This document shows positions 38,560 to 50,395 of a stretch of DNA of 64,000 nt, piece by piece. A program made the position numbers and the translations under genes. The notes below the pieces were generated by a model that saw only the letters and a list, made by a program, of their open reading frames with translations, was not told the origin of the DNA and ran no database searches. Numbering within the stretch: the stretch's first letter is position 1; every line of letters starts with the position of its first letter. This stretch comes from Phascolomyces articulosus (lineage: Eukaryota; Mucoromycota; Mucoromycetes; Mucorales; Lichtheimiaceae). Location: positions 124,001 through 188,000 of the forward strand of contig JAIXMP010000030.1 in assembly GCA_025677815.1 (NCBI GenBank), given 5' to 3'.

Positions 38560-40138
38560 TTATTTTTTCTTTCCAAAGATGCTTTTAGTTGATTTTATAC
38601 TATTATTATGATAATTCCCACTGGTGGTTTTTGATGATACCGGTACTGCTTCTACTTCTACTCCCAACATGGCTCGACAAAACTCATGAATCATGGATTT
38701 AATTAATTCATGACGTCGCCGTGATGTTTGACTAATACTTGCAAAACGAGCTTCTCCCTCTGCTTGTTGTACATTGGCATATATTAAAGTATGTTGTCTT
38801 TCAATATAGGATAATAATTGACGTACTGCTTCATGTCGTGTTGCCGTCTCATAATGAGTTGTTAATTCACCTTTTTATATATTTTAATAAAAGATAAATA
38901 AGTATCTATAAGAGTTATTTTCATTCTACTCTATAAAAAAATACGTACCACAATTCATCACCATACTTGAAAATGTTTCCGTTTGACAGAATCGCATAAA
39001 ACTAGATTCTAACAAGGAATAGACTGCCCGTTTTGCATTATCGAATAGTCCTTCCACTTTATTTTCCTTTAATGCATTGGTCACGTGACGCCGTACTTTA
39101 TCATCCAAATTGACTTCAAAATGACTATTGCGTGTCAAATAAGTATTATGAATATGTTGTGCTGTAGCCAATTGTTGAACAATCGATGCATAAGTAAATG
39201 ATTCATATTGTTCTAATTCAATAAAAAAAAACTAATGATAGGAAGGATGAGTCAAGTCAACAAGGATTGGCGTACAAGATGGAAAAAAAAAATTAAAGTT
39301 GGTGTGGTGAGAAAAAAAGAAATCAAATTACCAAGTTTTCACAACTAAATTCTTCCAATAAATGATACAGAAAATAACAAAGTGGGATCTTGGATTGTAA
39401 CATGGCTTTTAAACCTTCTTTACGAATTTCTCGAATACATATATCGTGTGGGGCTTGTTCTCCAAAAAAATAATCTAATTTTTTTGATGATTTGGTCGTC
39501 TTTATCTTGTAAGACATGTGAACATCGAAATTCGGGGGTAAAGCCGCCATAGCTTCAGCTGCTGCATCCGCTGCTGCCGCTACGGCTGCTGCTGCTGCTA
39601 TCGCTTCGGAATCATGAGCATGAGGTTGGGGTTGTAATGGGGATGGTTGTTCCATTTCCATGGAATCCGAGGAATGTCGTAATTCTTGTTGAAAATAACC
39701 AGCCGTCGTTGATTCCGATAATAAACTCGGTGTAAGCTGACCTGTGGCTGTACTATGAAGGCTTGTATTGCTTTCATTAATAGAATGTTGCTGTTGCTGT
39801 ATATTATCATGAAGAGTATTTTGATGAGAATGCTGAGAATGAAGATGATTATTATTGGAAGAAGATAATGATGAGGAGGATGCTGTTGCAGTTGTATTAT
39901 AAATATTTGCAAGACTACTTCGTCGTGAAGAAGGTCGACTATTACTATTATTGTTGCTATTATTATTATTGTTATTATTATTATTATAAAAAGGTGAAGC
40001 ACTTGATTCTTGAACAATAGATGAACGTCTTGATTTTGATATTGATTTGGGTGTACGTGGTGCTAATAAAGATGTTTCCATGGTAGCCGCATTGGCCGCT
40101 GATAGATTAATATGGGAGGGTCGTCTTTTCGTTGTCAT
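38560..40138 (-). CDS. RGS-domain protein (regulator of G-protein signalling)
   Basis: Three exons, 39332-40138, 38949-39231 and 38560-38870, giving 466 residues. The first 200 residues are disordered with poly-Asn, poly-Ser, poly-Gln and a poly-Ala run (EAIAAAAAVAAAADAAAEAM). The RGS-like fold covers about residues 233-366: LYHLLEEFSCENLFFIELEQ, a helical stretch with HIHNTYL, and LLESSFMRFCQTE, close to the canonical FxxFLxSEFSEENLxFW and ending Y..L....F..F pattern. Such proteins speed GTP hydrolysis on G-alpha subunits at the membrane. A basic tail follows (SIKSTKSIFGKKK). The Tyr/Leu in place of some canonical aromatic residues makes the subfamily unclear. Confidence 0.78.
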
Positions 40139-41603
40139 GTATAAAATAAATAATAATTTTTTAAGGAGAGTCTATAATAATAATAATAATAATAATAATT
40201 GATAACAATGAATCAACCGTAAAAATAAGAGTTATTTGGAAGGAGAATAACAAGAAGAAGAATAGAAAGAAGGGAGGAAAAGGAAAGAAGTAAGAAAAAA
40301 AAAGAGGAACACTAAAAAAAATTAGGTAAGAAGGGTAAGTGAATAGATTTGTTCCCTTCTCTTTTTTTTTTCGAGGGGAATAAAATATCAATCGGAGAGC
40401 TATATTCCAGGTCATCCTAACTAATAAATGAAGATCATCAATAACTCTTTTAACTCTCACTTAACTAACTACTACTAACTGTATATGACTTTTTAGAAAC
40501 TCATCCACATTTAAACTTTAATACTTTCTCTCTCTTATAATACTTTTATACATAGAGTGTACATATCAAACTAATAAGTTATCTGAGAGCGTATTATTTT
40601 ATAGTTGCACATGAGATCGGGGAGTGTAACGTTGTACCTTAAATGGCGGGATTATATGTAAAAAGTATTATAAATTGGTTTTTTGTTTATCTTGTTCATT
40701 ATAGGAGTTATTATACGAGTTACAAATTAAAAATTATTATTTAGAAACAAAGATTGCGTATATTATAACTTGGAAGTAATAATGATGGGCGAATAGATGT
40801 GTCAAAAATAGGATGAATAACAAGTATTTTTTTCTTTAGTCAAACTCTTTGTTGATAACAACGGAAGATCTTATCATCCATTCTATATAACTAAAGTATA
40901 TGCATACTTATCTTATTGAAGAATCTTTGGAAACCAAATTTCTGCTCTTGTGTAAGGTCAAACTTTTTATAATATAATACAAATGGACATATGGATGCCA
41001 TGATTTATACTAACTTTAACCCTAAATTCTATAAAAAGTAAAAAAAAAAAAACCAATCCATCCATCCATTCATCCTGCCAAGATTAAAATCCTTTTCCTT
41101 CAATACTATAATATAAAGTCATATAGAACAAAAATAATTGTTTCTTTTGAATGCAGGGTCTTTTTCTTCGGGGTATATATATTTATATATATATTCCATA
41201 TATGGTGTTGCGTATATAAAAAACCCAAGAGGCTGGGTTTTTTTTTTCTCCAGTTGTCAAAATTATTTATTCGCTCACTTGGTTTATCATATAAACCATT
41301 TTAGCAGAAACAAAAAGTATTCTCGAATAGCGTGGTAATAATAACAATAATGGATAATATGAATAAGGACCTATTCATTATTATATTAATCTTTTAACAT
41401 AGAGAGAACTAACAGTATCCTTCCTCTTTCTTTAAAAATCCTCTATCTCCCCCTTTTTATAGTATATCATTTTTCCATTCGCACGGATCGCTTACGTATA
41501 ATAAGAAAGTGACTCAATGATAGAATACGCTAGTATAAAATTTTATGTGTTATTCCCCTCTTCCCCGTCCTTTCTCCCTTAAAAAAACACATGTGAAGAA
41601 AGA
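40139..41603. other. Intergenic stretch
   Basis: Upstream of the RGS gene: a TAA microsatellite (40174-40199) and a purine-rich tract. The right end (about 41428-41530) resembles the 3' flank of the TMEM70-like gene (about 43090-43165), so the segmental duplication extends beyond the coding part. No gene. Confidence 0.5.
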
Positions 41604-42386
41604 TTTTGGACAACGATGAGCAAGACCCTGTAAATAAGGATCTGCTTCTTTCAACAACAGTACGTTCAAGTGCATAATCACGCCTCCTTACCTCTTATTC
41701 TTCTTGTTAGGTTCTTCCCGTACCACCATTTTTACTTTGTTATTGTTCTTTGCAACACAAAAAAAAATTTAAATTCATCAACTACATCTTCTTTTATTAA
41801 TCAACTAAAGTTAGTAACTGTTTTAATCCCTGATTGTTCATTATCCTTCATTTCACGTTCTCCTTCCACTGTTTTGATATCAACATACATCATTCATCAA
41901 GTAACAAGGTTTTATGTATATATACGAATGAATTAATCCTACAGGAATAATGTCTAATATATCCCTGTATAAAATGAATAGATTTCAATTATGAAATATT
42001 TGTATTTCTTTTTTTATTTTACCTGGTAAAGTAACTAAAAGGGATGGAGCTTGACCAGCATTTATTAAACCAAGAAGAGCACATATTCCACATATACCAA
42101 ATAGTGTAATACCTATTTGTATACTGGTGCACTATCATTAGGAAATAGACTTTATAAATATCATGAGAACCGGTTCGTTCCTTCTAAAGAAAACCTTTTT
42201 TTTTTTTTGCTTATAGTATAAGCCAGTGCTTTGTTCAAAGGGACAAGTTAAGAGATATGATTATTACTTGACAACTTTTTTGGAAAGCAAGGTGTAGTAT
42301 CTCTTGTTCGTACTGAATAGAATTAAGTATATTATTATGAAAGTCAAATATCTACTGTTGGCGTCTGTATTTTGAGATAATAACAT
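41604..42386 (-). pseudogene. Dead duplicate of the TMEM70/TMEM186-like gene
   Basis: Minus strand, same exon order as the gene at 43232-44071. The start ATG (42386) and first codons (MLLSQNT against MLLSRNT) remain, and all three exons can be traced by nucleotide similarity, e.g. 41604-41665 against 43233-43294 and about 42022-42135 against 43691-43810. Decay is clear: the parent's LVTRLM reads LVT followed by two TGA codons (41894-41899), exon 1 runs into frameshifts, and the stop context is changed. It lies in the same orientation about 850 bp from its parent. Confidence 0.85.
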
Positions 42387-43231
42387 TGTAAATATATGAA
42401 GTATATATATCTGTGAATTGGATGAATAATTAGGCAGGGAATTTATCTGCTGCAAATGATGTTTTTTTTCTGCACAACATAATCATAATAATACCGAATA
42501 AAAATAACTATATATATTAAATAATGAAGAATAGAATAAATGCCATGGATTAAGTTGCAAATGTACAGCAAAAATGTTTTATATAAGAAAACGACTCTTC
42601 CATTAGCATAATACTCGATCAAATCAGACTTGTGCGCCACAGTTTTTAGCTTCTCTTTTGTCATACTAAACTCTACTCTTTTCATTTGTTTCTTGTGAAG
42701 TATTCCACTATTTTGAATTAAGCTGTGTATTCCATTATTTATTACTATTACGAATTTTTATGACTTTTTATGCATTACTAGGCTAGCTTATCTTGATACA
42801 CACAATGGCTGATCCAAACCGAAAACACATTTTAACGGATTCTACAAACGATCAATGAATTTTTGAGGAAACTAATATGAGTAGGCAAATGTCGATAGCG
42901 TTAATAACTATTGATGCAGCCCATCAAACTGCTATCATCCTTTTAGAAAACAAATTCTCTTTTCAATATATAATAATAATACGTCATTAGGCGTATGTAG
43001 AAGTAGCTAATTAAAACCTGCTTTGGTGCTAGTAACTACATATACATATTAGCTCCAACATAAAAAAAAAAGGGTCCTTCTCTTCTCTTCTCTTTCTTTA
43101 AAAATCACTTCTTTTATAAATCATTTCACTCGCACAGATAACTTATTGTAAGTGACTCAATATTATTATATTCAGTACATTCTTGTTTCATTAAAAATAC
43201 ATATGACATGGCGAAAATAATTATTATAATT
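42387..43231. other. Spacer between duplicate and parent gene
   Basis: AT-rich; the right part carries the 3' flank shared with the duplicate. The open frame at 42443-42685 (minus) has no coding look. No gene. Confidence 0.45.
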
Positions 43232-44071
43232 TTATTTTGGACAACGGTTAGCAAGACCCTGTAAATAAGGATCTGCTTCTACAACGACACGTTCAAGTGC
43301 ATAACGACGTCCCTTACTCTTGGTCTTTTTGTTATATTCTTCCCATATCACCATTTTACTTTGTTGTTCTTTGGAAGACGAAGAAGAAACGTCTTTTAAA
43401 TCCGTCAACCACATTGTATGTTCTTTTAATCGACCAAAAATGGATACAGTTTCAATCCCTAACCATTTGTTATCCTTCATATCACGTGGTCGTCTTCGTT
43501 CTCGTTCTACTGTTTTGATATCATCATACACCATTAATCGAGTAACAAGGTTTCGTGTATAAAAATGAATAAATCCTGCAGGAATGATGGCCGATACACC
43601 CGCTAAAATAAAAATTAAATAAATACCATCATGAGATATTAGTTTTTCTTCTCTTTCTCTTTTGAATCTGATTCTTTTTTTTTTTCATACCTAAAATAAC
43701 TGAAAGAGCTGGTGCTTGACCAGTACTTAATAAACCAGGAACAGCACATAATCCACATACACCAAATAATGAAGCGACCATCTTGTATCTTTGTACACTA
43801 TCAGCAAATGGACCTTTTATTATATTTTTATATATTAGCTATCTTGTTTCGTATCTTTCACACGCTTCTTTTTTTTAAAGGTTTTTTTTCTTGCTTTACC
43901 AATATAGACAAGAGTTTTGTTTAACGTGACAGGTTGCGAAATATGTTTATTGCTCGTGAATGCACCAGCGGCCTTTTTTGGAATGCGAGGGGCGGTACTT
44001 GTGGGTGTTGAATAGAATCGAACATGACATGAGAGTCGAATGCCTAATGTTGTATTTCGAGATAGTAGCAT
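43232..44071 (-). CDS. Mitochondrial TMEM70/TMEM186-family protein
   Basis: Three exons, 43900-44071, 43691-43813 and 43232-43602, giving 221 residues. The N-terminus (MLLSRNTTLGIRLSCHVRFYST) is a typical Arg-rich mitochondrial presequence. Two hydrophobic segments follow, one around VASLFGVCGLCAVPGLL and one around GVSAIIPAGFIHFYTRNLVTRLM, then a C-terminal matrix-facing domain. This presequence plus helical hairpin plus C-terminal domain fits the TMEM70/TMEM186/TMEM223 family, inner-membrane factors that help assemble complex I or ATP synthase. Start chosen at the presequence Met; the ORF extends 24 codons further up without a better start. Confidence 0.7.
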
Positions 44072-44143
44072 TGTAATATATGTGTCTGGTATGTGCCTGA
44101 GTAAATAATAATAATAAAGGTGATGTTTTTTTTGACAACCCAA

Positions 44144-44268
44144 TTTTTAGAGCCAACAAGCCAGTGACTGCTTGGATCCTTTGGTTTCACTTCCTCCACT
44201 TTATCGTCAATGCATTTTTCTTTGATAATTTTTGTGCTGTACTTATGCCAAGGTGCATCCCATTCCAT
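44144..44268 (-). other. Short protein-like ORF upstream of the TMEM70-like gene
   Basis: Opens with Met at 44268 and reads a balanced, charged stretch (MEWDAPWHKYSTKII ... HWLVGSKNWVVKK) before dissolving into Ile/Thr-rich sequence. No family recognised, and joining it in frame to the downstream exon fails. It may be a separate small gene, a first exon whose partner was not found, or a relic. Confidence 0.3.
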
Positions 44269-44337
44269 GTGTAGAGTTTGAAAAAAGTGTTTGGATCACA
44301 AACAAGAAATGATGAATTCCATGGATGGTGACATTGA

Positions 44338-44559
44338 AATAAGCAAATAGGAATACTTATTGAAAGAGAGAGATATCAACGAACAACTTTAGAACAACGC
44401 CAACAGTGGCCGCACCTCAAACAACCTCTTTTCTTTCTTTACATTAATTGGAATTTTGGTTTCAAAAGTATTTGGTTTATTTTAGCTAGTGTGAAAAAAC
44501 TCAAGACTCCAAAACCAGCTTTACTTGTGGATGTGGATTTATCTAGAACAACAGCCTGA
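44338..44559 (+). pseudogene. Protein-like fragment without a start codon
   Basis: 73 open codons on the plus strand with strongly coding composition (RYQRTTLEQRQQWPHLKQPL, then a hydrophobic FFLYINWNFGFKSIWFILA, then KKLKTPKPALLVDVDLSRTT and TGA). No ATG opens this frame. It could be the last exon of a gene whose first exon is tiny, or a gene remnant. It lies head-to-head with the 44144-44268 ORF. Confidence 0.35.
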
Positions 44560-44916
44560 TTTAGTAAATAAAAAACAAAAGTATAGTATGTTTCTATAGT
44601 ATATATATATAGGTGTTGTCCTTCGTTTAGTGTGATAAATGAAATAAAGGTCGTCTTCCAAAACCTTCTTTTGTCTTCTTTATTTCTGATTTACCCACCA
44701 CCTATATGGAAGGAAGAAAAACCTGTTTGCTTTATTATCCAATATAATAACGTCTTTTTTCTATTTAGCGCTCGCGGTTCCAATGTCTCTCATTATATAT
44801 CTATATATACATATATAAGATGTAGAAGCCTATCGAAGCTTCCACCCTTCAAATATCACCTGTCTATCACTCTCTCTTTACTACAACAAAGAGCCAATCC
44901 TAAACAAGATCAAGTA

Positions 44917-47281
44917 ATGATGAATGTTCAAACATTAGTTAATCATTGGAATGCCTACAAAGTCAATTCGTTTGACGTGTCTACAATTCACCGTGCATGG
45001 CATGCATACAAGAACAACAACTTTCAAGAATCCATTCATTGTGCAACCATAGGTGTCAATGATCAAATAGACAACTTGGCCGTTTCACTTTATATACGTG
45101 CTTCTGCTCAAGGGATGGCTGGTGACTATGACAGTGCCATAATGGATGCAAAACTGATGATAAAATTAATGCCGTCAGCGGGTCACTTGCTATTGGGTAA
45201 TTTGTATTCGTTGCAATGCCATTATACCAAAGCCATGAAAGCTTATCAACGTGGGCTTTCCCAGTATCTTACTGCCAGCGATGAACACTGCCACCAGGAC
45301 CAGGAGGATGTCTATAAAGTTTTGTTAGAGCAAGGCTACAAGTATACCCAAACGAAAGTGAACCAACGTATGGATATAATTCGTATGATGCCAATCGAAA
45401 TCTTAGATCATATTGTGATGGATTATCTTACACTCATGGACCGCATGACACTCCTCCAAGTATGTAAATCATGGCGAAATCTTGCATCTAGCTTCCCTCG
45501 TTGGTGGTCATTCATTAACAATGACACAGATATTATTGCGGAAGATGTTTTCTTTCTTGGTTGTCATGTGGATGATCATATCTTGAATATGAATATCAAT
45601 GTGACACGATATGATAATTTTAACAAGATATTTACTCAAATGAAGCATGGTAAATATCATGCTTTGAAAAGACTGGGTATTAAATGTAAGTACCATAATA
45701 ACCTACGATTTAGTTTTTGAAGCGCGCTAGAAGAGAGTTAAGGAGAGTGAGGGTGAATTATTTAGAAACAATTGTTCTTAAATAGAAATTTTATTTCTCG
45801 ATCTGTACATATCATTAGATTTTGATACTCGATCCAATAAACATCTTTTTAATGCAATTCTTACTTTGGCACCAACCTTGACGCATCTAACCATTGATGC
45901 ATCTTATGGTTATATAAAGAAACCGATCATTCCCTTTCTCACCATACTTTCAACATTTAAAACGCTTCGAGTCGTTTCTTATATACAACCCAGTGTGACC
46001 TCCAGTCAAATGATAGCAACATCATTGACAACTACAACGTCAAAAGCCCAAAATAATACATTGTCTACACTGACGGATCTAACACTTTCGTTAGAAGATC
46101 AGGATCCAGAAGATATGAAACAAGTTTTATCCTTGTGTCCCAACCTGCGTAGATTGACATTACTAGGATGCTCTATGTCTGATCCAACATTAATAAATTA
46201 TATTCATTTCTATTGTAAAAAACTTGAATCTCTTGGGTACAATCAAATCCTCGAGGCGGATGATTCGATGAGTAACTATGATGACGACAAAAAACACAAT
46301 ATGAATGTTTCAACAACAGGAGCAGATGATAACGATAGCTTGTCATTATTACGCAACATTGCTATTCACGCTGATAATCCACAGCTTATCAAATCACTCG
46401 CCATGTACCATGCAAAGAGCATCAAAGTACTCCAAATAACACTCCCATCTGATTGTAGTACCAATAATACTACTATTCCACCAAGCAACACCGATTTTTT
46501 CAACAAGGGTGATCATCTTTTAAATTTGCAATCCCTCTCTGTACGAACCGTCGATTCCTACTATAATAACAACAACCTAGTAGAAGAAGAGGATCCCCGT
46601 ATAGTATCCTTTTTGCGCAAGTCTCCAAATCTTGTCTCATTAAGTCTCTATGATTGTACTGGATTTGGGACAAATATGATTGATGCTATTGTGCATTTAA
46701 AATGTCTAAAAGCACTTGCTATTATTTCACCTCGTGTTGGATTTGTGCGTGGTTTATCAAGATTAATACAAGGCCTTGCTACCTCTAAAACAACAAAACA
46801 TGACTTACCGTCACTCGAACGATTGGTGATTTCTCGACAAGCATCTCATCATCCAAAGAAATTTCGCCTGTATAATAGCCTCATTGTTACTACCGCTGGT
46901 GACCAAGAAGAGGAGAGTGATCCAAATTCTACCCAACATTACTTTGACATGCTACAACATATACCTTCCATAGCATCGCTCAAGACTATCGAATTCCATG
47001 GGGTAAATGTCGAAGAGTACAATAATAATTCTTTCGAAAAACAGTATCAAGCAAAAGAATTTACTTTATTTTGTCGGAAACTACAAATGCATCCATCAAT
47101 TGAAGTCTTGGAATGCATCAAGATGAATTGTATCTCGAGCGAAAGTTTACACCATCTTTCCAAAAGTATGACACTCAGGCAATTGATTTTGGATAGCCAC
47201 GGTCTCAACAACGTTCAAGAACGAGATTTATGCGTTTTCAATGACCATCCTTCCATCAAGATGATTCGCACATTCATGTAG
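44917..47281 (+). CDS. TPR / F-box / LRR protein (Pof3/Dia2-like layout)
   Basis: Two exons, 44917-45685 and 45819-47281, giving 743 residues. TPR-like helices occupy residues about 25-115 (AWHAYKNNNFQESIHCAT, AMAG-type turns, YTKAMKAYQRGLSQY). An F-box follows at about 150-195 (MMPIEILDHIVMDYLTLMDR ... LLQVCKSWRNLAS). The rest holds leucine-rich repeats (LTDLTLSLED, LCPNLRRLTLLGCSMSD). This is the same architecture and same intron position as the gene at 6764-8841, marking them as paralogues. It would act as substrate adaptor for an SCF ubiquitin ligase. The ORF extends 95 codons upstream of the chosen start, but that part is low-complexity leader sequence with an intron-like look, so Met at 44917 is preferred. 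Confidence 0.8.
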
Positions 47282-47895
47282 AAACCACCAAGCCCACCTT
47301 TCTTCCAAAATTTATCTATTTCCTTTTAAAACTGTAGCACATTTAACCGTAACACTATTCAATGCTTTATACCCCAAAACCTAAAATTATACATATCTCT
47401 ATAGACTAACAATATTTTAGACAACCAATTCTCATTTCACTTCATCTTTTGTAAAAACTGTAACTTGAAATATATATAAACTTCCCATTTTAGGATAATC
47501 AAGCCCACCCCATCAATAGAAATGAAGATACCGATCCAAAAATTCATACAAAGATCAAAATACCCAATGAATTTTGATTGTCATAAATGGCGCCAACAGA
47601 GATAGATTTGGTTGACTGCTACCAGGTTTACAATATAAACAGAAGTAATAAATGGAAGTAATCAAACTTTTAGGGCAATTAAAATGTATCTAAGAAATAA
47701 ATAGATATATCCACAATAGTACCGACCCCTCTGAAAAAAATAGAAAAAGGTAAACACCCAACACAACATTCAACTCTTTCTATTAAAATGCTACTGGACG
47801 CGCTCTAATGCTTGTGATTCGCGTACGCCCTTATTTTTTATTTGTACAAAGAACGCAAAAGAATGGTCTTTTTTTAAGAATAAAATAGAATGCAT
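47282..47895. other. Convergent 3' flanks
   Basis: Between the F-box gene (plus) and the ATP synthase gamma gene (minus). AT-rich, no open frame of interest. Confidence 0.5.
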
Positions 47896-49519
47896 TTACA
47901 GGGCAGAGGCACCAGTAATAATATCAACTATGGGAGAGAGAAAAAAAAATATTAGAGAAATGTCATCTTTCATTATCTCAATCCACACATAATTCCTCTC
48001 CCTTTCAAAATTAAATAAACTTACTCAATTCGTTGGTAATAACGGCTTGACGACCACGGTTATAAGTCATGGTCAACTTGGTGATCATGTCACCGGCGTT
48101 GTTGGTGGCGTTCTCCATAGCAGCACGCTTAGCACACATTTCAGAGGCATGGCCTTCAACCATAGCCCAGTAGAGACCGTTGGCGAAAGAGAATTCTTGC
48201 AAGTTGGCAAGGACATCATCTTCAATTTCGTAGGCAGCAAAGTTGGCTAGATAATAATAATAATAATCGAAGTTAATTAAAAATATTTTTTGTATCATAT
48301 AAACGCACATATATATATAACAATCAAGCAGCAACCCATCCATTCGTTCTCCCTTATTTCCCTGCTTCATTCTCGACTTTGTTTTTTCGAGATCAAATCA
48401 TATAAAAAATACTTACGGGAAGCCTTGAAGACATCAAGGGAGTAGACAGGGATGGTGTTAGCTTCGTAGGCAATGACGGACTTAAATTCGTTGTAGACAA
48501 TCTTGGCAGCATCGAATTCGACACCTTCAGACTTGATCATATCGACGATGGAGGCAGCTTCAGCAAAGGTAGGGATATCCTTACCAATTTGGTTGAAGGA
48601 GATAACAATGTTTTGACGGGCGAAACGTTGGAGTTGAGCCTTGGGCTTATCACCCAAGACAACAACAGAGGATTCGGGAGTTTCTTCGAGCAAACGGCGG
48701 GTAGCCTTGGAGACACTGCTGTGAATACCACCGCACAAACCACGGTCAGAGGAAGAGGCAACCAAAAGGGTCTTGCTATCTTCAGCAGCCTTGGTTTCGG
48801 CGTTATCGAAGAGAGCTGTAATTTTTTTAAAGAAAAAAAGGATAAAAAATAAATAAGATATGCCAATTGTGAATTTCACAACACAAATAAACAATGCCTC
48901 ACACAGCACACACACATATATATATACACGCGCATTTTGATAAAAAAATGTATATCATGTATGTATATATGTTTATCCCCCCCTCCTTCTGCTGCAAGGC
49001 TAATGTCATTCTATAGCAACAACATAATGGTTTGAAAATGGATAACTTACCGTTAGAGGCAGCACCGAAAGCACGAGCAGATTCCATACCACGTTGAGCC
49101 TTGTTGACCTTGGTGGAGGCAATCATCTTCATGGACTTGGTGATCTTTTCAATGTTGGAGACCGACTTCAAACGAAGTTGAACTATTCATTGAGGAATGA
49201 GAAAAAAAATAAACAAGGTGACAACGTTAATAAATGTCGATAAAACGTGATAGGATAGATTGGTTTGTATATAGAATTATTGTTATTTGGAACAAGATTA
49301 TTTACTTTCTTTCAAGGTGGCCATGTTACGGGCCTGAACACCATTGCTAAATAATTAAATAAATAATGAATAAAAAAAACGCGTGAGTCAGGGTTTTTCT
49401 TGTTTCTTTTACTCGGTTTGACTCGTTCGTTATTTCCTTTTTGTTTTTATGGTCATGTTTATATACCTCAAAGGAGCAACGGCAGGGCGGATGGCAATGC
49501 GCGAAGCGGAGGACAACAT
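47896..49519 (-). CDS. ATP3: Mitochondrial F1 ATP synthase gamma subunit
   Basis: Six exons: 49467-49519, 49306-49346, 49051-49182, 48417-48815, 48025-48246, 47896-47927, giving 292 residues. The N-terminus ([16 protein letters not shown], then [13 protein letters not shown]) is a mitochondrial presequence. The mature protein shows the diagnostic gamma features: [20 protein letters not shown] near the start, [14 protein letters not shown] in the centre, and the C-terminal helix [20 protein letters not shown] plus [11 protein letters not shown] and ITGASAL. This is the rotating central stalk of F1, which couples proton flow to ATP synthesis in the inner membrane. The third base of codons is strongly C/T-biased compared with neighbours (AAC, ATC, GTC, AAG), as expected for high expression. 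Confidence 0.97.
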
Positions 49520-50395
49520 TATCGAGACAAAGTTGTATGTGTGGTGGTGTGGGAGGTAGACAATTTTTTTTTTTTTAGGAACCCTCGTATATTTTTTAGA
49601 CATTGGGACGGGGGTGAAATTAGCCAATCGCTGCTTGGGGTTGTATAGTACGTCACACTCTTCCAATTCTCAGCTAAAAGTTGGCCTAGCTAGGGTGAAC
49701 CAAAAGCCTTTTCAAAAAACTAAAGTTTGTGATACAGCAATTTTGACATTTTTGAACTTAATTAATACACCAGTAAAATTGATCTTTTCAATTGGCAGGT
49801 TTTATATTTTACAAACATTGCTCATACAGTACCTAATACCATGGTCCTATTATTCAACAGTTTTCAATTCGCCATTGCTCCTTATTATTAAAAAAGACAG
49901 ACTGAAAAAAGCCACACTGTCGGATTGCCTTGTGTTGCCTTGGATATTTTGTTTGCCATAGCGATCAAAAAGTACGATGGTCGGTGTCTTTTGTATTTTG
50001 ATCGTGCAATGAGAACCTATCGGTTAAAATGCGGATTCGAAAGTTTAGAGCACTGTGTTAACAATTGAAATTAGAGTACATTAATTAAGGAAGGTACACT
50101 ATTCCGGAAAACCGCATCGCAGATATAACTGTTTTTTAAAAAAAAATTAACATATAACTACTTCTTAATATTCAATACATTACCCTCAAAGCACATAATA
50201 GTTTTGAAGAATCTGCGAACTGTACATTAAATCCCATTTATATTTTTGATGTGATGTATAATAGCTAACTTGCATTTCTAAATAGTTTTATTTTTCACTA
50301 AACATTATACGCAACATATACACAGTATATAGATACAGACTGCTGATTATTTATAGGACAGTTTAGAGAAGGACTCTACCTAGTGATTGATCCAA
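49520..50395. other. Intergenic stretch
   Basis: Upstream region of the ATP synthase gamma gene and 3' flank of the next minus-strand gene. The 49614-49961 plus ORF has no coding look. No gene. Confidence 0.5.

Noticed and set aside
39598..40017. Ile-rich minus-strand frame
   Set aside because: Frame-shifted shadow of the poly-Asn/Ser region of the RGS gene.
44632..44916. In-frame N-terminal extension of the second F-box gene
   Set aside because: Phe/Tyr/Ile-rich leader-like sequence with repeated AT runs; the TPR part begins cleanly at the later Met.
49614..49961. Plus-strand open frame of 115 codons upstream of the ATP synthase gamma gene
   Set aside because: No family, no splice partners, and it starts inside the promoter region; treated as chance.
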